DNA from: Yeosuana marina
Lineage (GTDB): Bacteria > Bacteroidota > Bacteroidia > Flavobacteriales > Flavobacteriaceae
Reading direction: 5' to 3'
Length of the DNA stretch: 64,000 bases
Assembly: GCF_011762485.1 (NCBI RefSeq)
Contig: NZ_JAAKGI010000002.1
Coordinates: 1-64,000, forward strand
Position numbers and translations under genes: made by a program. The notes beneath the pieces were generated by a model. That model had not been told where the DNA came from, searched no databases, and saw nothing but the letters and a program-made list of their open reading frames with translations. Positions 57,636 to 64,000 of the stretch are shown piece by piece (the first letter of the stretch is position 1; every line of letters begins with the position of its first letter).

Positions 57636-58259
57636 ATGAAAACCCAATCTCTTTTCGAAGAAAAATTAAATGCCCTAACACATGCTTTTGGAGCTATGTT
57701 AGGTATTGCTGCTCTGGTTTTGCTCATTGTTTTCAATACACATAAATCAGATTGGAGCCTTTTTAGTGTTATTGTTTATGGTCTTTCAATTATTATTTTG
57801 TTTTCTGCTTCAACATTATATCACTCGGTAAAGAGCGAAAAAAACAAACATTATTTTCGCATAATTGACCACATTAGTATTTATCTGTTAATAGCTGGTA
57901 CATACACCCCTGTGTTGCTTATTACTTTAAGCCATAGTATGGGATGGACACTATTTTGGATTGTTTGGGGCATAGCAGCTTTCGGAGTTATTTTGAAACT
58001 TTTCTTTACAGGCAGGTTTGAGGCGTTTTCTACATCACTGTATTTGTTTATGGGTTGGTTAGTGATTTTCGACTTTGCAAACTTGTCAAACGCTTTGGGT
58101 AACGGTATTTTATGGTTGTTTGCAGGAGGAATGGCTTATACGGTAGGTATTGTTTTCTACGCAATACATCGTATTCCATATAATCATGTTATTTGGCACT
58201 TGTTTGTGTTAGCGGGTGCTATTTGTCACTTTTTTATGATTTTTTTATATGTTATTTAA
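57636..58259 (+). CDS. Hemolysin III family membrane protein
   Basis: A 207-residue inner-membrane protein with seven hydrophobic segments, of the hemolysin III/PAQR group. Family residues include NALTHAFGAML near the start, the STLYHSVKS segment, HISIYLLIAGTYTPV, and the C-terminal HLFVLAGAICHFF with the two His of the metal site. Bacterial members are implicated in membrane energetics; haemolysis is not implied. It is co-transcribed with the DUF4294 gene two bases upstream. Confidence 0.9.
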   Translation: MKTQSLFEEKLNALTHAFGAMLGIAALVLLIVFNTHKSDWSLFSVIVYGLSIIILFSASTLYHSVKSEKNKHYFRIIDHISIYLLIAGTYTPVLLITLSHSMGWTLFWIVWGIAAFGVILKLFFTGRFEAFSTSLYLFMGWLVIFDFANLSNALGNGILWLFAGGMAYTVGIVFYAIHRIPYNHVIWHLFVLAGAICHFFMIFLYVI

Positions 58260-58262
58260 TTT

Positions 58263-58757
58263 ATGATCAACTTTATATTAGCCACTACCAAACAGCACTT
58301 TAAGATTATAGAAACACTAGCAGATGCTATTTGGCGCGAACATTATATACCAATTATCGGCATAGAACAAGTAGAGTATATGCTTAAAAACTTTCAATCT
58401 GCTGAGGCGATGTATTCGCAACATAACGAGGGGTATCAGTATTTTTTAATTCATTTTAATGATGAGCCTATTGGTTATCTGTCTTTTATAAAACAAGATG
58501 ATAGCTTATTTTTAAGCAAGATTTATGTATCAAAAGGCTATCGGGGCAAAAAAATAGGGAAAGCAGCTATGGATTTTGTTCAAAAGAGCGCTTTAGAGCA
58601 GACGTGTAAGTCTATAACCTTAGGTGTTAATAAGTATAATAGTAAATCGATTGCAGCTTATGAAGCTATGGACTTTAAAAGGGTAGGAGAAGCGATTACA
58701 GATATTGGTAATGGTTTTGTGATGGACGATTATAAAATGGAGAAGGTATTGGTGTAA
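58263..58757 (+). CDS. GNAT family N-acetyltransferase
   Basis: A 164-residue acetyltransferase of the GNAT fold. The acetyl-CoA loop is YRGKKIGKAAMDF (residues about 98-110), preceded by the SKIYVSKGYRG strand and followed by TLGVNKYNSKSIAAYEAMDF. The substrate is unknown. It starts three bases after the hemolysin III-like gene. An intergenic repeat follows its stop. Confidence 0.88.
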   Translation: MINFILATTKQHFKIIETLADAIWREHYIPIIGIEQVEYMLKNFQSAEAMYSQHNEGYQYFLIHFNDEPIGYLSFIKQDDSLFLSKIYVSKGYRGKKIGKAAMDFVQKSALEQTCKSITLGVNKYNSKSIAAYEAMDFKRVGEAITDIGNGFVMDDYKMEKVLV

Positions 58758-58795
58758 ATAAAATCATCGTTTAATTTTTAGTTTTTATTATTTAT

Positions 58796-58897
58796 GTGAT
58801 TACTTCGTCATTGCGAGAGAAACGAAGCAATCTGTCTATTTTTCGTTCTGCTTCATGAGATTACTTCGTCATTCGTGTCTCATTCCTCGTAATGACT
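58796..58897 (+). repeat. Composite intergenic repeat, copy B
   Basis: GTCATTGCGAG...GAAGCAATCTG at about 58807-58833, then GATTACTTCGTCATTCGT...CTCATTCCTCGTAATGAC at 58859-58896. Part of it, the ATTACTTCGTCATT segment, occurs twice within the copy (58800 and 58861). Confidence 0.7.
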
Positions 58898-58903
58898 AGT
58901 AGG

Positions 58904-59332
58904 TTAATCCTCTAAAATATCTTTATAGTCTTCAAAAAAGTTTTCAAAGAGCGCCATGTGTGTGTTAAAAAATTCCATAACATCTCGCCAGGTGTTTTTA
59001 TTGTGTATTGATACTTTTTGTTCTAAGAGAACATAAATTCTAGAAATTTCTTTGTCATTGTCTAAAAAATATTCCTCATCAAATATAGCATTAGGCAGAT
59101 AATCGCTTTTTAAAATTGATTGAAGAGATTGCAGTTTTTCCCAGTATTTAATGCGGTTTTCAAGGTCGTCTTCTAAATCTAAAGCAACTAAAGCTGTTTT
59201 CGTATCAAAATGGAATTTAAAGCTGAATCCTTTTATTTTAGTATCGTATAAAATCCATTTTCTGGGAAATGATTTCCCAAAACTAGTCCAAAATTCATGT
59301 CGTAATTGTCGTGATTCTTCTTTTGAAAACAA
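58904..59332 (-). CDS. DUF4268 family protein
   Basis: A 142-residue cytosolic protein. It matches DUF4268 along its length: RQLRHEFWTSFGKSFPRKW, then ALVALDLEDDLENRIKYW, and a C-terminal helical stretch with DVMEFFNTHMALFENFFED. The domain is often found at the end of restriction-like or nuclease proteins, but here it stands alone. Function is unknown. It lies just after the intergenic repeat copy B, on the opposite strand. Confidence 0.83.
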   Translation of the reverse strand: MFSKEESRQLRHEFWTSFGKSFPRKWILYDTKIKGFSFKFHFDTKTALVALDLEDDLENRIKYWEKLQSLQSILKSDYLPNAIFDEEYFLDNDKEISRIYVLLEQKVSIHNKNTWRDVMEFFNTHMALFENFFEDYKDILED

Positions 59333-59382
59333 GGGATTCGTTATTTAATAATGTTTTAAAATACTAGAATGTGGTTATAAAT

Positions 59383-60054
59383 TTATAAAATATAAGCGAT
59401 GGCCACAGCAGCGATAATCGTGATTAGTTTAGTTAAGTTAAACTTATGGTTTTCATTACTTTCAAATAAAATAGTTGTAGAAATATGTAAAAAGATACCA
59501 ATGACCACGGCAGAAATTTCGTGGTAATAGACCTGAATAAATTCAAAATACTCTGATAAAAGCACCCCAATTGGGGTCATTAAAGCAAATAAAATCAAGA
59601 AAAAAGCAATCTTGGTTTTGCTAAGTTCCGACGCCAAGAAAAACGTGGATAAAATAATGGATACGGGCAATTTATGCACAATAATGCCATAAATTAAATT
59701 ATGATGCGCTTCAATAGGAATACCTTCTAAAACCGAGTGGATACTTAAACTCACAAACAATAACCAAGGAAATACGTTACTTTCTTTATTTAAATGCACA
59801 TGTCCGTGTTCGGCACCTTTTGAGAAAAACTCCAAAATAATTTGAAGTAAAATTCCAACCATGATAAACAGTCCTATCGATTTATCGTTGTTTTGATATA
59901 CCTCGGGTAAAAAGTTAAAGACCGTAATAGACAGTAAAAAAGCACCACTAAAAGCTAACAGGAGTTTTAAATTTTTACGCTGCGATGGTTTTAAAACCAA
60001 CACAATTAAAAACCCTAAAATGACACTTATTACAGGAAGAATTAAATTTAACAT
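59383..60054 (-). CDS. ZIP family metal transporter
   Basis: A 223-residue inner-membrane transporter with eight or so hydrophobic segments. The fourth and fifth segments carry metal-site motifs HSVLEGIPIEA and HKLPVSI. A His-rich loop (EHGHVHLNKE) sits before them. ZIP proteins import zinc or other divalent metals to the cytosol. It starts 6 bases after the stop of the methyltransferase gene, in the same direction. Confidence 0.9.
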   Translation of the reverse strand: MLNLILPVISVILGFLIVLVLKPSQRKNLKLLLAFSGAFLLSITVFNFLPEVYQNNDKSIGLFIMVGILLQIILEFFSKGAEHGHVHLNKESNVFPWLLFVSLSIHSVLEGIPIEAHHNLIYGIIVHKLPVSIILSTFFLASELSKTKIAFFLILFALMTPIGVLLSEYFEFIQVYYHEISAVVIGIFLHISTTILFESNENHKFNLTKLITIIAAVAIAYIL

Positions 60055-60060
60055 ACACTT

Positions 60061-60792
60061 CTATTTAAAAATCATAACTAAACGCTCAGACGTTTCTGGA
60101 TTAAATTTATTCAATTTATAGTCGCCAAAAATATCAAGCAAGTGCACACCTGCTTTGTCGAACAACTGTTCAAAATCTTTCAGAGAAAACGCCTTCACAC
60201 GCTCTTGAAACGTATAATTTTCTTCGTTATGTACAAATTCAATATCTTTTATAATATAACCGTCCAGAAGATATCGTTTTAAAAAAAAGGTAATGCCATC
60301 GACAATTTTCATTTCTTCTGGCACTAAATGTTCTATCACAAAATCCGAATTCATAAAATCAATTACTCCAAATCCAAAATCGTTTAATTCTTTTTTTATA
60401 GATTTAATAGTTTTCAGGTTGTCCTCTTCATTTTCAAAATACCCAAAACTGGTAAATAGGTTAAAAACAGCATCAAATTTTTGCTTGTAAGGTTTACACA
60501 TGTCATGCACTTTAAAATGCAAGGTGTCATTTTCAAACTGTTTGGCAAATGTAATGCTGTTTTTAGATAAATCAGCACCAATTACATCATAGCCTAAGCT
60601 ATTTAAATAGACCGAATGTCTACCTTTACCACAGGCTAAATCTAAAATACTACCGCCTTCAGGAATATTTAAATAATCGGTAAGCGTATCCATAAACGCC
60701 TGCGCTTCGCTATCGTCTCTATCTTTGTAAAGTATGTGATAAAATGGACTGTCAAACCATGAAGAAAACCACTTTTTACTTTCTTTAACCAT
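60061..60792 (-). CDS. Class I SAM-dependent methyltransferase
   Basis: A 243-residue small-molecule type methyltransferase. Motif I is ILDLACGKGRHSVYL (residues about 45-59), followed by DVIGADLSKNSI with the acidic ribose-binding residue, then AVFNLFTSFGYF. No target-recognition domain is present and the substrate is unknown. It is divergent from the THUMP methyltransferase gene and precedes the ZIP gene. Confidence 0.88.
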   Translation of the reverse strand: MVKESKKWFSSWFDSPFYHILYKDRDDSEAQAFMDTLTDYLNIPEGGSILDLACGKGRHSVYLNSLGYDVIGADLSKNSITFAKQFENDTLHFKVHDMCKPYKQKFDAVFNLFTSFGYFENEEDNLKTIKSIKKELNDFGFGVIDFMNSDFVIEHLVPEEMKIVDGITFFLKRYLLDGYIIKDIEFVHNEENYTFQERVKAFSLKDFEQLFDKAGVHLLDIFGDYKLNKFNPETSERLVMIFK

Positions 60793-60967
60793 TTGCTCTT
60801 TTAGGAGTTTCCACGTTACGTGTTGTTATACCTTTTATTTAAAAACTTTTGAACTGAACTTAAGGTACAAAACAAAAGAATGTTACTAAAATCCGCAACC
60901 TAATTTTTACTAAACATTACGATTGCGGCAAAATTAAGCTATTTTTGTAATCTATTTACGATTAATA

Positions 60968-62125
60968 ATGGAGAATAATTTTACGATGGTAGCCAAAACA
61001 TTATTTGGCTTTGAAGATTTATTAGCAAACGAACTTACACAACTAGGAGCACAAGATGTGAAAACAGGGGTTCGTAATGTGAGTTTTTCGGGTGATAAGG
61101 GCTTTATGTATAAAGCTAATTTAGGCTTGCGAACCGCTATTAAAATTTTAAAACCCATCGCGTCGTTTAGAGTATCTGGTGAGCAGGATTTATACAATAA
61201 AATCCATGATATGGCTTGGGAAGATTATTTAAAACCTTCCGGAACCTTGGCTATTGATGCGACTATTCATTCTAATTTATTTTCGCATTCACTGTACATT
61301 GCTCAGAAAACCAAAGATGCTATTGTAGATCGATTTAGAGAGAAAACGGGAGAACGCCCTGATGTGGATTTAAAATTTCCAGATTTAAAGGTGAATGTTC
61401 ATATTGATAGAAAACAATGCACCATTTCTTTAGACTCGTCTGGAGATTCGTTGCATAAACGCGGGTATAAAATAGCCACGAATATAGCGCCTATTAACGA
61501 AGTTCTCGCAGCTGGATTGATTATGTTGTCTGGCTGGGACGGACAAACTGATTTTATGGACCCTATGTGTGGTAGTGGCACCATTCCTATTGAAGCCGCT
61601 ATGATTGCCTGTAATATTCCACCTAATCTAATGCGAAAAGAATTTGCTTTTGAGCGTTGGCAGGATTGGGACGTCGAGTTGTTTGAAAAAATTGAAGAAT
61701 CCTTATTGGGTAAAACGCGCGATTTCCATCATAAAATTGTGGGGTATGATAAAGCTCCAAGTGCCGTTGCCAAAGCCAAAGAGAACGTTAAAAACGCGCA
61801 ATTAGATGATTTTATAGAGATTAAACACGAAGATTTTTTTAAAACCCAAAAAGGAGGCGACGAGAAATTACATATGGTGTTTAACCCACCGTATGGTGAG
61901 CGTTTAAATTTAGATATGGAAAGCTTTTACAAAAGTATTGGCGATACCTTGAAGCAAAACTACCCAGGTACCGACGCCTGGTTTATTACCAGTAATCTCG
62001 ATGCTTTAAAGCATGTGGGTTTACGGCCTTCCAGAAAAATACAGCTATACAACGCTAAGCTTGAAGCACGTTTAGTGAAATACGTGATGTATGAAGGCAG
62101 CAAAAAAGGCAAGTATATGAAATAG
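60968..62125 (+). CDS. THUMP domain class I SAM RNA methyltransferase
   Basis: A 385-residue RNA methyltransferase of the RlmL-N-terminal (RlmK-lacking) type. A THUMP domain (residues about 45-155) precedes a UPF0020-type methylase with PMCGSGTIPIEAAMIA and NPPYGERL (motif IV), typical of N2-guanine methylation of 23S rRNA in characterised members. No RlmK half is fused, unlike the E. coli protein. A weak TATTTTTG box lies at 60940-60947. Confidence 0.9.
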   Translation: MENNFTMVAKTLFGFEDLLANELTQLGAQDVKTGVRNVSFSGDKGFMYKANLGLRTAIKILKPIASFRVSGEQDLYNKIHDMAWEDYLKPSGTLAIDATIHSNLFSHSLYIAQKTKDAIVDRFREKTGERPDVDLKFPDLKVNVHIDRKQCTISLDSSGDSLHKRGYKIATNIAPINEVLAAGLIMLSGWDGQTDFMDPMCGSGTIPIEAAMIACNIPPNLMRKEFAFERWQDWDVELFEKIEESLLGKTRDFHHKIVGYDKAPSAVAKAKENVKNAQLDDFIEIKHEDFFKTQKGGDEKLHMVFNPPYGERLNLDMESFYKSIGDTLKQNYPGTDAWFITSNLDALKHVGLRPSRKIQLYNAKLEARLVKYVMYEGSKKGKYMK

Positions 62126-62210
62126 CCGTCATTGCGAACGCAGTGAAGCAATTTGTTTAATAGAAAGATTACGTCGTCATTCGTTCCTCATTCCTTGTAA
62201 TGACGTTTGG
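62126..62210 (+). repeat. Composite intergenic repeat, copy C
   Basis: GTCATTGCGAAC...GAAGCAATTTG (about 62128-62153), then GATTACGTCGTCATTCGTTCCTCATTCCTTGTAATGAC (62167-62204, given as two parts of one block). It has the same two-part layout as copy B, and overlaps the end of the next gene on the minus strand. Confidence 0.7.
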
Positions 62211-62689
62211 ACAAACATTAATTTCCAGTTTTCAATTTCCATTATTATACTTGTTAAAGGGTTCTTATTATATTCATAACGCAATCTAAACTTTGATATA
62301 CCATTTGAATTATTTGGAATAAAAATAGCATTGAGCTTAAATTCATTTTTGAAATCTAAAATATCGATATTATTTTCTTGTTTTTTAATAATATCTATGA
62401 TTTTAGGGCTAAACTTTTCAATAATATCAACGTACTTTTCCTCAATTTCTTGAAATAAAACTTTTTGATTTTTATTTATTCCATCCTTTTCGGAATAAAA
62501 AAAAACATCTACAACAGATTTATTTGGCTCAAATATGATTTGACATTGATAATGACTTTGATGAGTACCTCTTTTTTGATTAAACCACATAAGTCCAAAT
62601 TTTGGATCAGTAATTTTTTTCTTAAATAAGAAAGGTTTGTTTGGAAAAAATATTTTTTGGAATGTCATTCTTTGTGATTTATTTTTCAA
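62177..62689 (-). CDS. Unknown 170-aa protein with repeat-derived C-terminus
   Basis: I recognise no family. It is soluble and basic, rich in Phe, Ile and Asn, with a beta-rich start (RMTFQKIFFPNKPFLFKKK), a helical middle (VLFQEIEEKYVDIIEKFSP) and a late beta segment (FRLRYEYNKN). The final residues, TSLQGMRNE, and the stop are coded by the end of intergenic repeat copy C, so the original C-terminus was probably replaced or the stop supplied by the repeat. It lies in an accessory region beside a DUF3800 gene. Confidence 0.65.
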   Translation of the reverse strand: MKNKSQRMTFQKIFFPNKPFLFKKKITDPKFGLMWFNQKRGTHQSHYQCQIIFEPNKSVVDVFFYSEKDGINKNQKVLFQEIEEKYVDIIEKFSPKIIDIIKKQENNIDILDFKNEFKLNAIFIPNNSNGISKFRLRYEYNKNPLTSIIMEIENWKLMFVQTSLQGMRNE

Positions 62690-62767
62690 TTACGGTTAAA
62701 GGTTATATTTGTGATTTGAGCAGTTTTAAACCCGAAGAATTTTAATAAGTAGGCTAGAACCAAGCAA

Positions 62768-63937
62768 TTATTTTTGCACACTATTGGCTGCGACTTCAAT
62801 CATTTCTTTTAATAGTTCATAATTGTTTTCTTCAAGTAGATTTATATTACCAGAAGTCGCACTTTTTATTACAATATTAGTTTTGCGTAAAGTTTCGATC
62901 ATAGGCATAATTTGAGAACTATAGTTATTAAAGAATCTAATTAAATCACCTTTACAACAAGGAATTTTATAACCACTTTGAGAACTTAAAATCAAAATTT
63001 TGTTCTCTCTTAGGTTACCTATGATTTCTTTGCTAAAAACTCTTTTATTGAAGTTAGCATCTCGAATTTTAATTCGGTCAATTATTTCGTCGGAGTAAAT
63101 ATATTCGTAAGGATCTATTTTGAATCGATATATCAAATAGTTTAAACAAATCAGTTGATTTTTTATTTCGATCTCTTGTCTTTCTTGATTAGCATTAACA
63201 TACTCATTAATTCTAAAAAAAATAAAGTCAACCAATTCCTGATTATAACTCTCATCTTCATTTTCAACTTTACGGTATAATTTAGGCGGATTTTCTGGCC
63301 ATTCTCTTAAATGTAAAATATGTCTATTTAGTATTCGAAGAATTTCAGAACTTCTTTGCTCTACTTTACCTGGCTCATAACATTTTGCAATACTTCCTGT
63401 AATAAAATCTGCAAGTTGAATTAATGGCTCAGATTTACTATCAGAAAATTGAAATTCTGGACCTCTAAATAATTCGGTTTGATTGTGGTTGTTTTCAACA
63501 TAATTTATAAACCCATCCATAAATTGTTCAGAACCGTGATTATCTGCAACTAGTTTTAAGTAGGGGTAATAGTCATATAATTCATGATCTAATAATCCGT
63601 TTACGTATTTGAAAAAACTATTTCTAAATTTTAAACCACTGTCTTCAAATATTTTTCTTTTGTCTACAATTACGCTATAAATCCTAAAATCAAGAGTTGA
63701 TATTTTTTTAAGAAAGTTTATTCTGTTATCAAAATCTCTAAATGATTTTGAATTTGATTTAACTTCAGGAGCTTGTGTAAAGTAACTAGATATCTTCTTA
63801 AATTCTTCACGAATTTGGACAACAGAATCTTCGTCAATTATTATTGCACTAACTATAAAGAAAGTTGTTACACCATCTTTTTCGAAGTGTATACTTTTAT
63901 CACCAGATTCATCTATGTACCCTATTTTTTTACTCAA
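62768..63937 (-). CDS. DUF3800 domain protein
   Basis: A 389-residue cytosolic protein. The N-terminal domain is DUF3800: KKIGYIDESGD at the start with the characteristic Asp-Glu-Ser-Gly-Asp, then a central LKLVADNHGSEQF segment and LIQLADFITGSIAK with Asp near residue 177. This is an RNase H-like fold with a metal site and is often found in mobile or defence-rich regions. The C-terminal 190 residues are helical, with no recognised family. No substrate is evident. It is transcribed toward the 170-aa gene. Confidence 0.83.
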   Translation of the reverse strand: MSKKIGYIDESGDKSIHFEKDGVTTFFIVSAIIIDEDSVVQIREEFKKISSYFTQAPEVKSNSKSFRDFDNRINFLKKISTLDFRIYSVIVDKRKIFEDSGLKFRNSFFKYVNGLLDHELYDYYPYLKLVADNHGSEQFMDGFINYVENNHNQTELFRGPEFQFSDSKSEPLIQLADFITGSIAKCYEPGKVEQRSSEILRILNRHILHLREWPENPPKLYRKVENEDESYNQELVDFIFFRINEYVNANQERQEIEIKNQLICLNYLIYRFKIDPYEYIYSDEIIDRIKIRDANFNKRVFSKEIIGNLRENKILILSSQSGYKIPCCKGDLIRFFNNYSSQIMPMIETLRKTNIVIKSATSGNINLLEENNYELLKEMIEVAANSVQK

Positions 63938-64000
63938 AATTTTCTTTAGGCTTGCAGGTAACTTATGTTAAGCGAAGTTAGAATTTTCTTACCATAAACA

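Noticed and set aside
60940-60947. TATTTTTG box as promoter of the THUMP methyltransferase gene
   Set aside because: The upstream TTG (60923) is only 14 bases away, too close for the expected spacing, so it is not listed as a separate promoter.

Overview
The window is a stretch of chromosome from a member of the Bacteroidota, almost certainly a gliding-type Flavobacteriaceae bacterium. The evidence is the low GC content, a SprB-like adhesin with a type B type IX secretion (T9SS) sorting domain followed by a PorP/SprF protein, gldF and gldG, many flavobacterial DUF families (DUF4294, DUF4268, DUF3108), lipoproteins, and promoters of the TTG-N(about 20)-TAnnTTTG kind instead of -35/-10 boxes. 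Genus cannot be fixed from the sequence. No rRNA, tRNA or CRISPR was seen; the one clear RNA gene is the small signal recognition particle RNA at about 11.74 kb.

Layout. 0-5 kb: 3' end of a giant SprB-repeat adhesin and its PorP/SprF partner. 5-13.6 kb: proline genes proC-proB, an unusual glycogen phosphorylase homologue, an MFS transporter, glutaminyl cyclase, SRP RNA, a short-chain dehydrogenase and a transaldolase-like aldolase. 13.6-20.4 kb: a thioredoxin-fold lipoprotein without CXXC, a YbiT-type ABC-F protein, and a leftward run with two tandem M28 peptidases and a DUF3108 protein. 20.6-29.4 kb: stress protein, dnaN, the gliding genes gldF-orf-gldG with an extra gene between them, a SAM hydrolase, phoH and purC. 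29.5-44.9 kb: transport (AGCS symporter, ABC exporter, Bcr-type MFS), acetyl-CoA synthetase, a CBS/cNMP-DUF294 plus exonuclease pair, a di-haem DUF3365 protein, a Crp-type regulator and a half-sized DEAD-box protein. 45-48.5 kb: a three-gene acyl-CoA carboxylase operon (BCCP, BC, CT). 48.6-51.9 kb: M42 peptidase, NUDIX hydrolase and a prsW gene broken by an insertion. 52-56.8 kb: ABC ATPase plus a giant ABC permease-M1 peptidase fusion. 57-62 kb: small housekeeping and transport genes and two methyltransferases. 62-64 kb: accessory genes (unknown 170-aa protein, DUF3800 protein).

The most unusual part is 48.6-50.2 kb. A PrsW-family membrane protease is split exactly inside a conserved segment by about 0.9 kb of AT-rich DNA that carries one unrecognised 239-aa gene in the opposite direction. 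The break has a possible 4-bp target duplication (CAAA), and a perfect 10-bp inverted repeat brackets the gene. No transposase or recombinase gene is present in the inserted DNA. It may be a non-autonomous mobile unit with a single cargo gene.

Other points of note: the phosphorylase homologue has Thr where the pyridoxal-phosphate lysine should be; the ABC-F protein has one intact and one fully degenerate composite ATP site; a predicted membrane protein sits between gldF and gldG; and a composite intergenic repeat occurs three times, one copy forming the C-terminus and stop of a gene.
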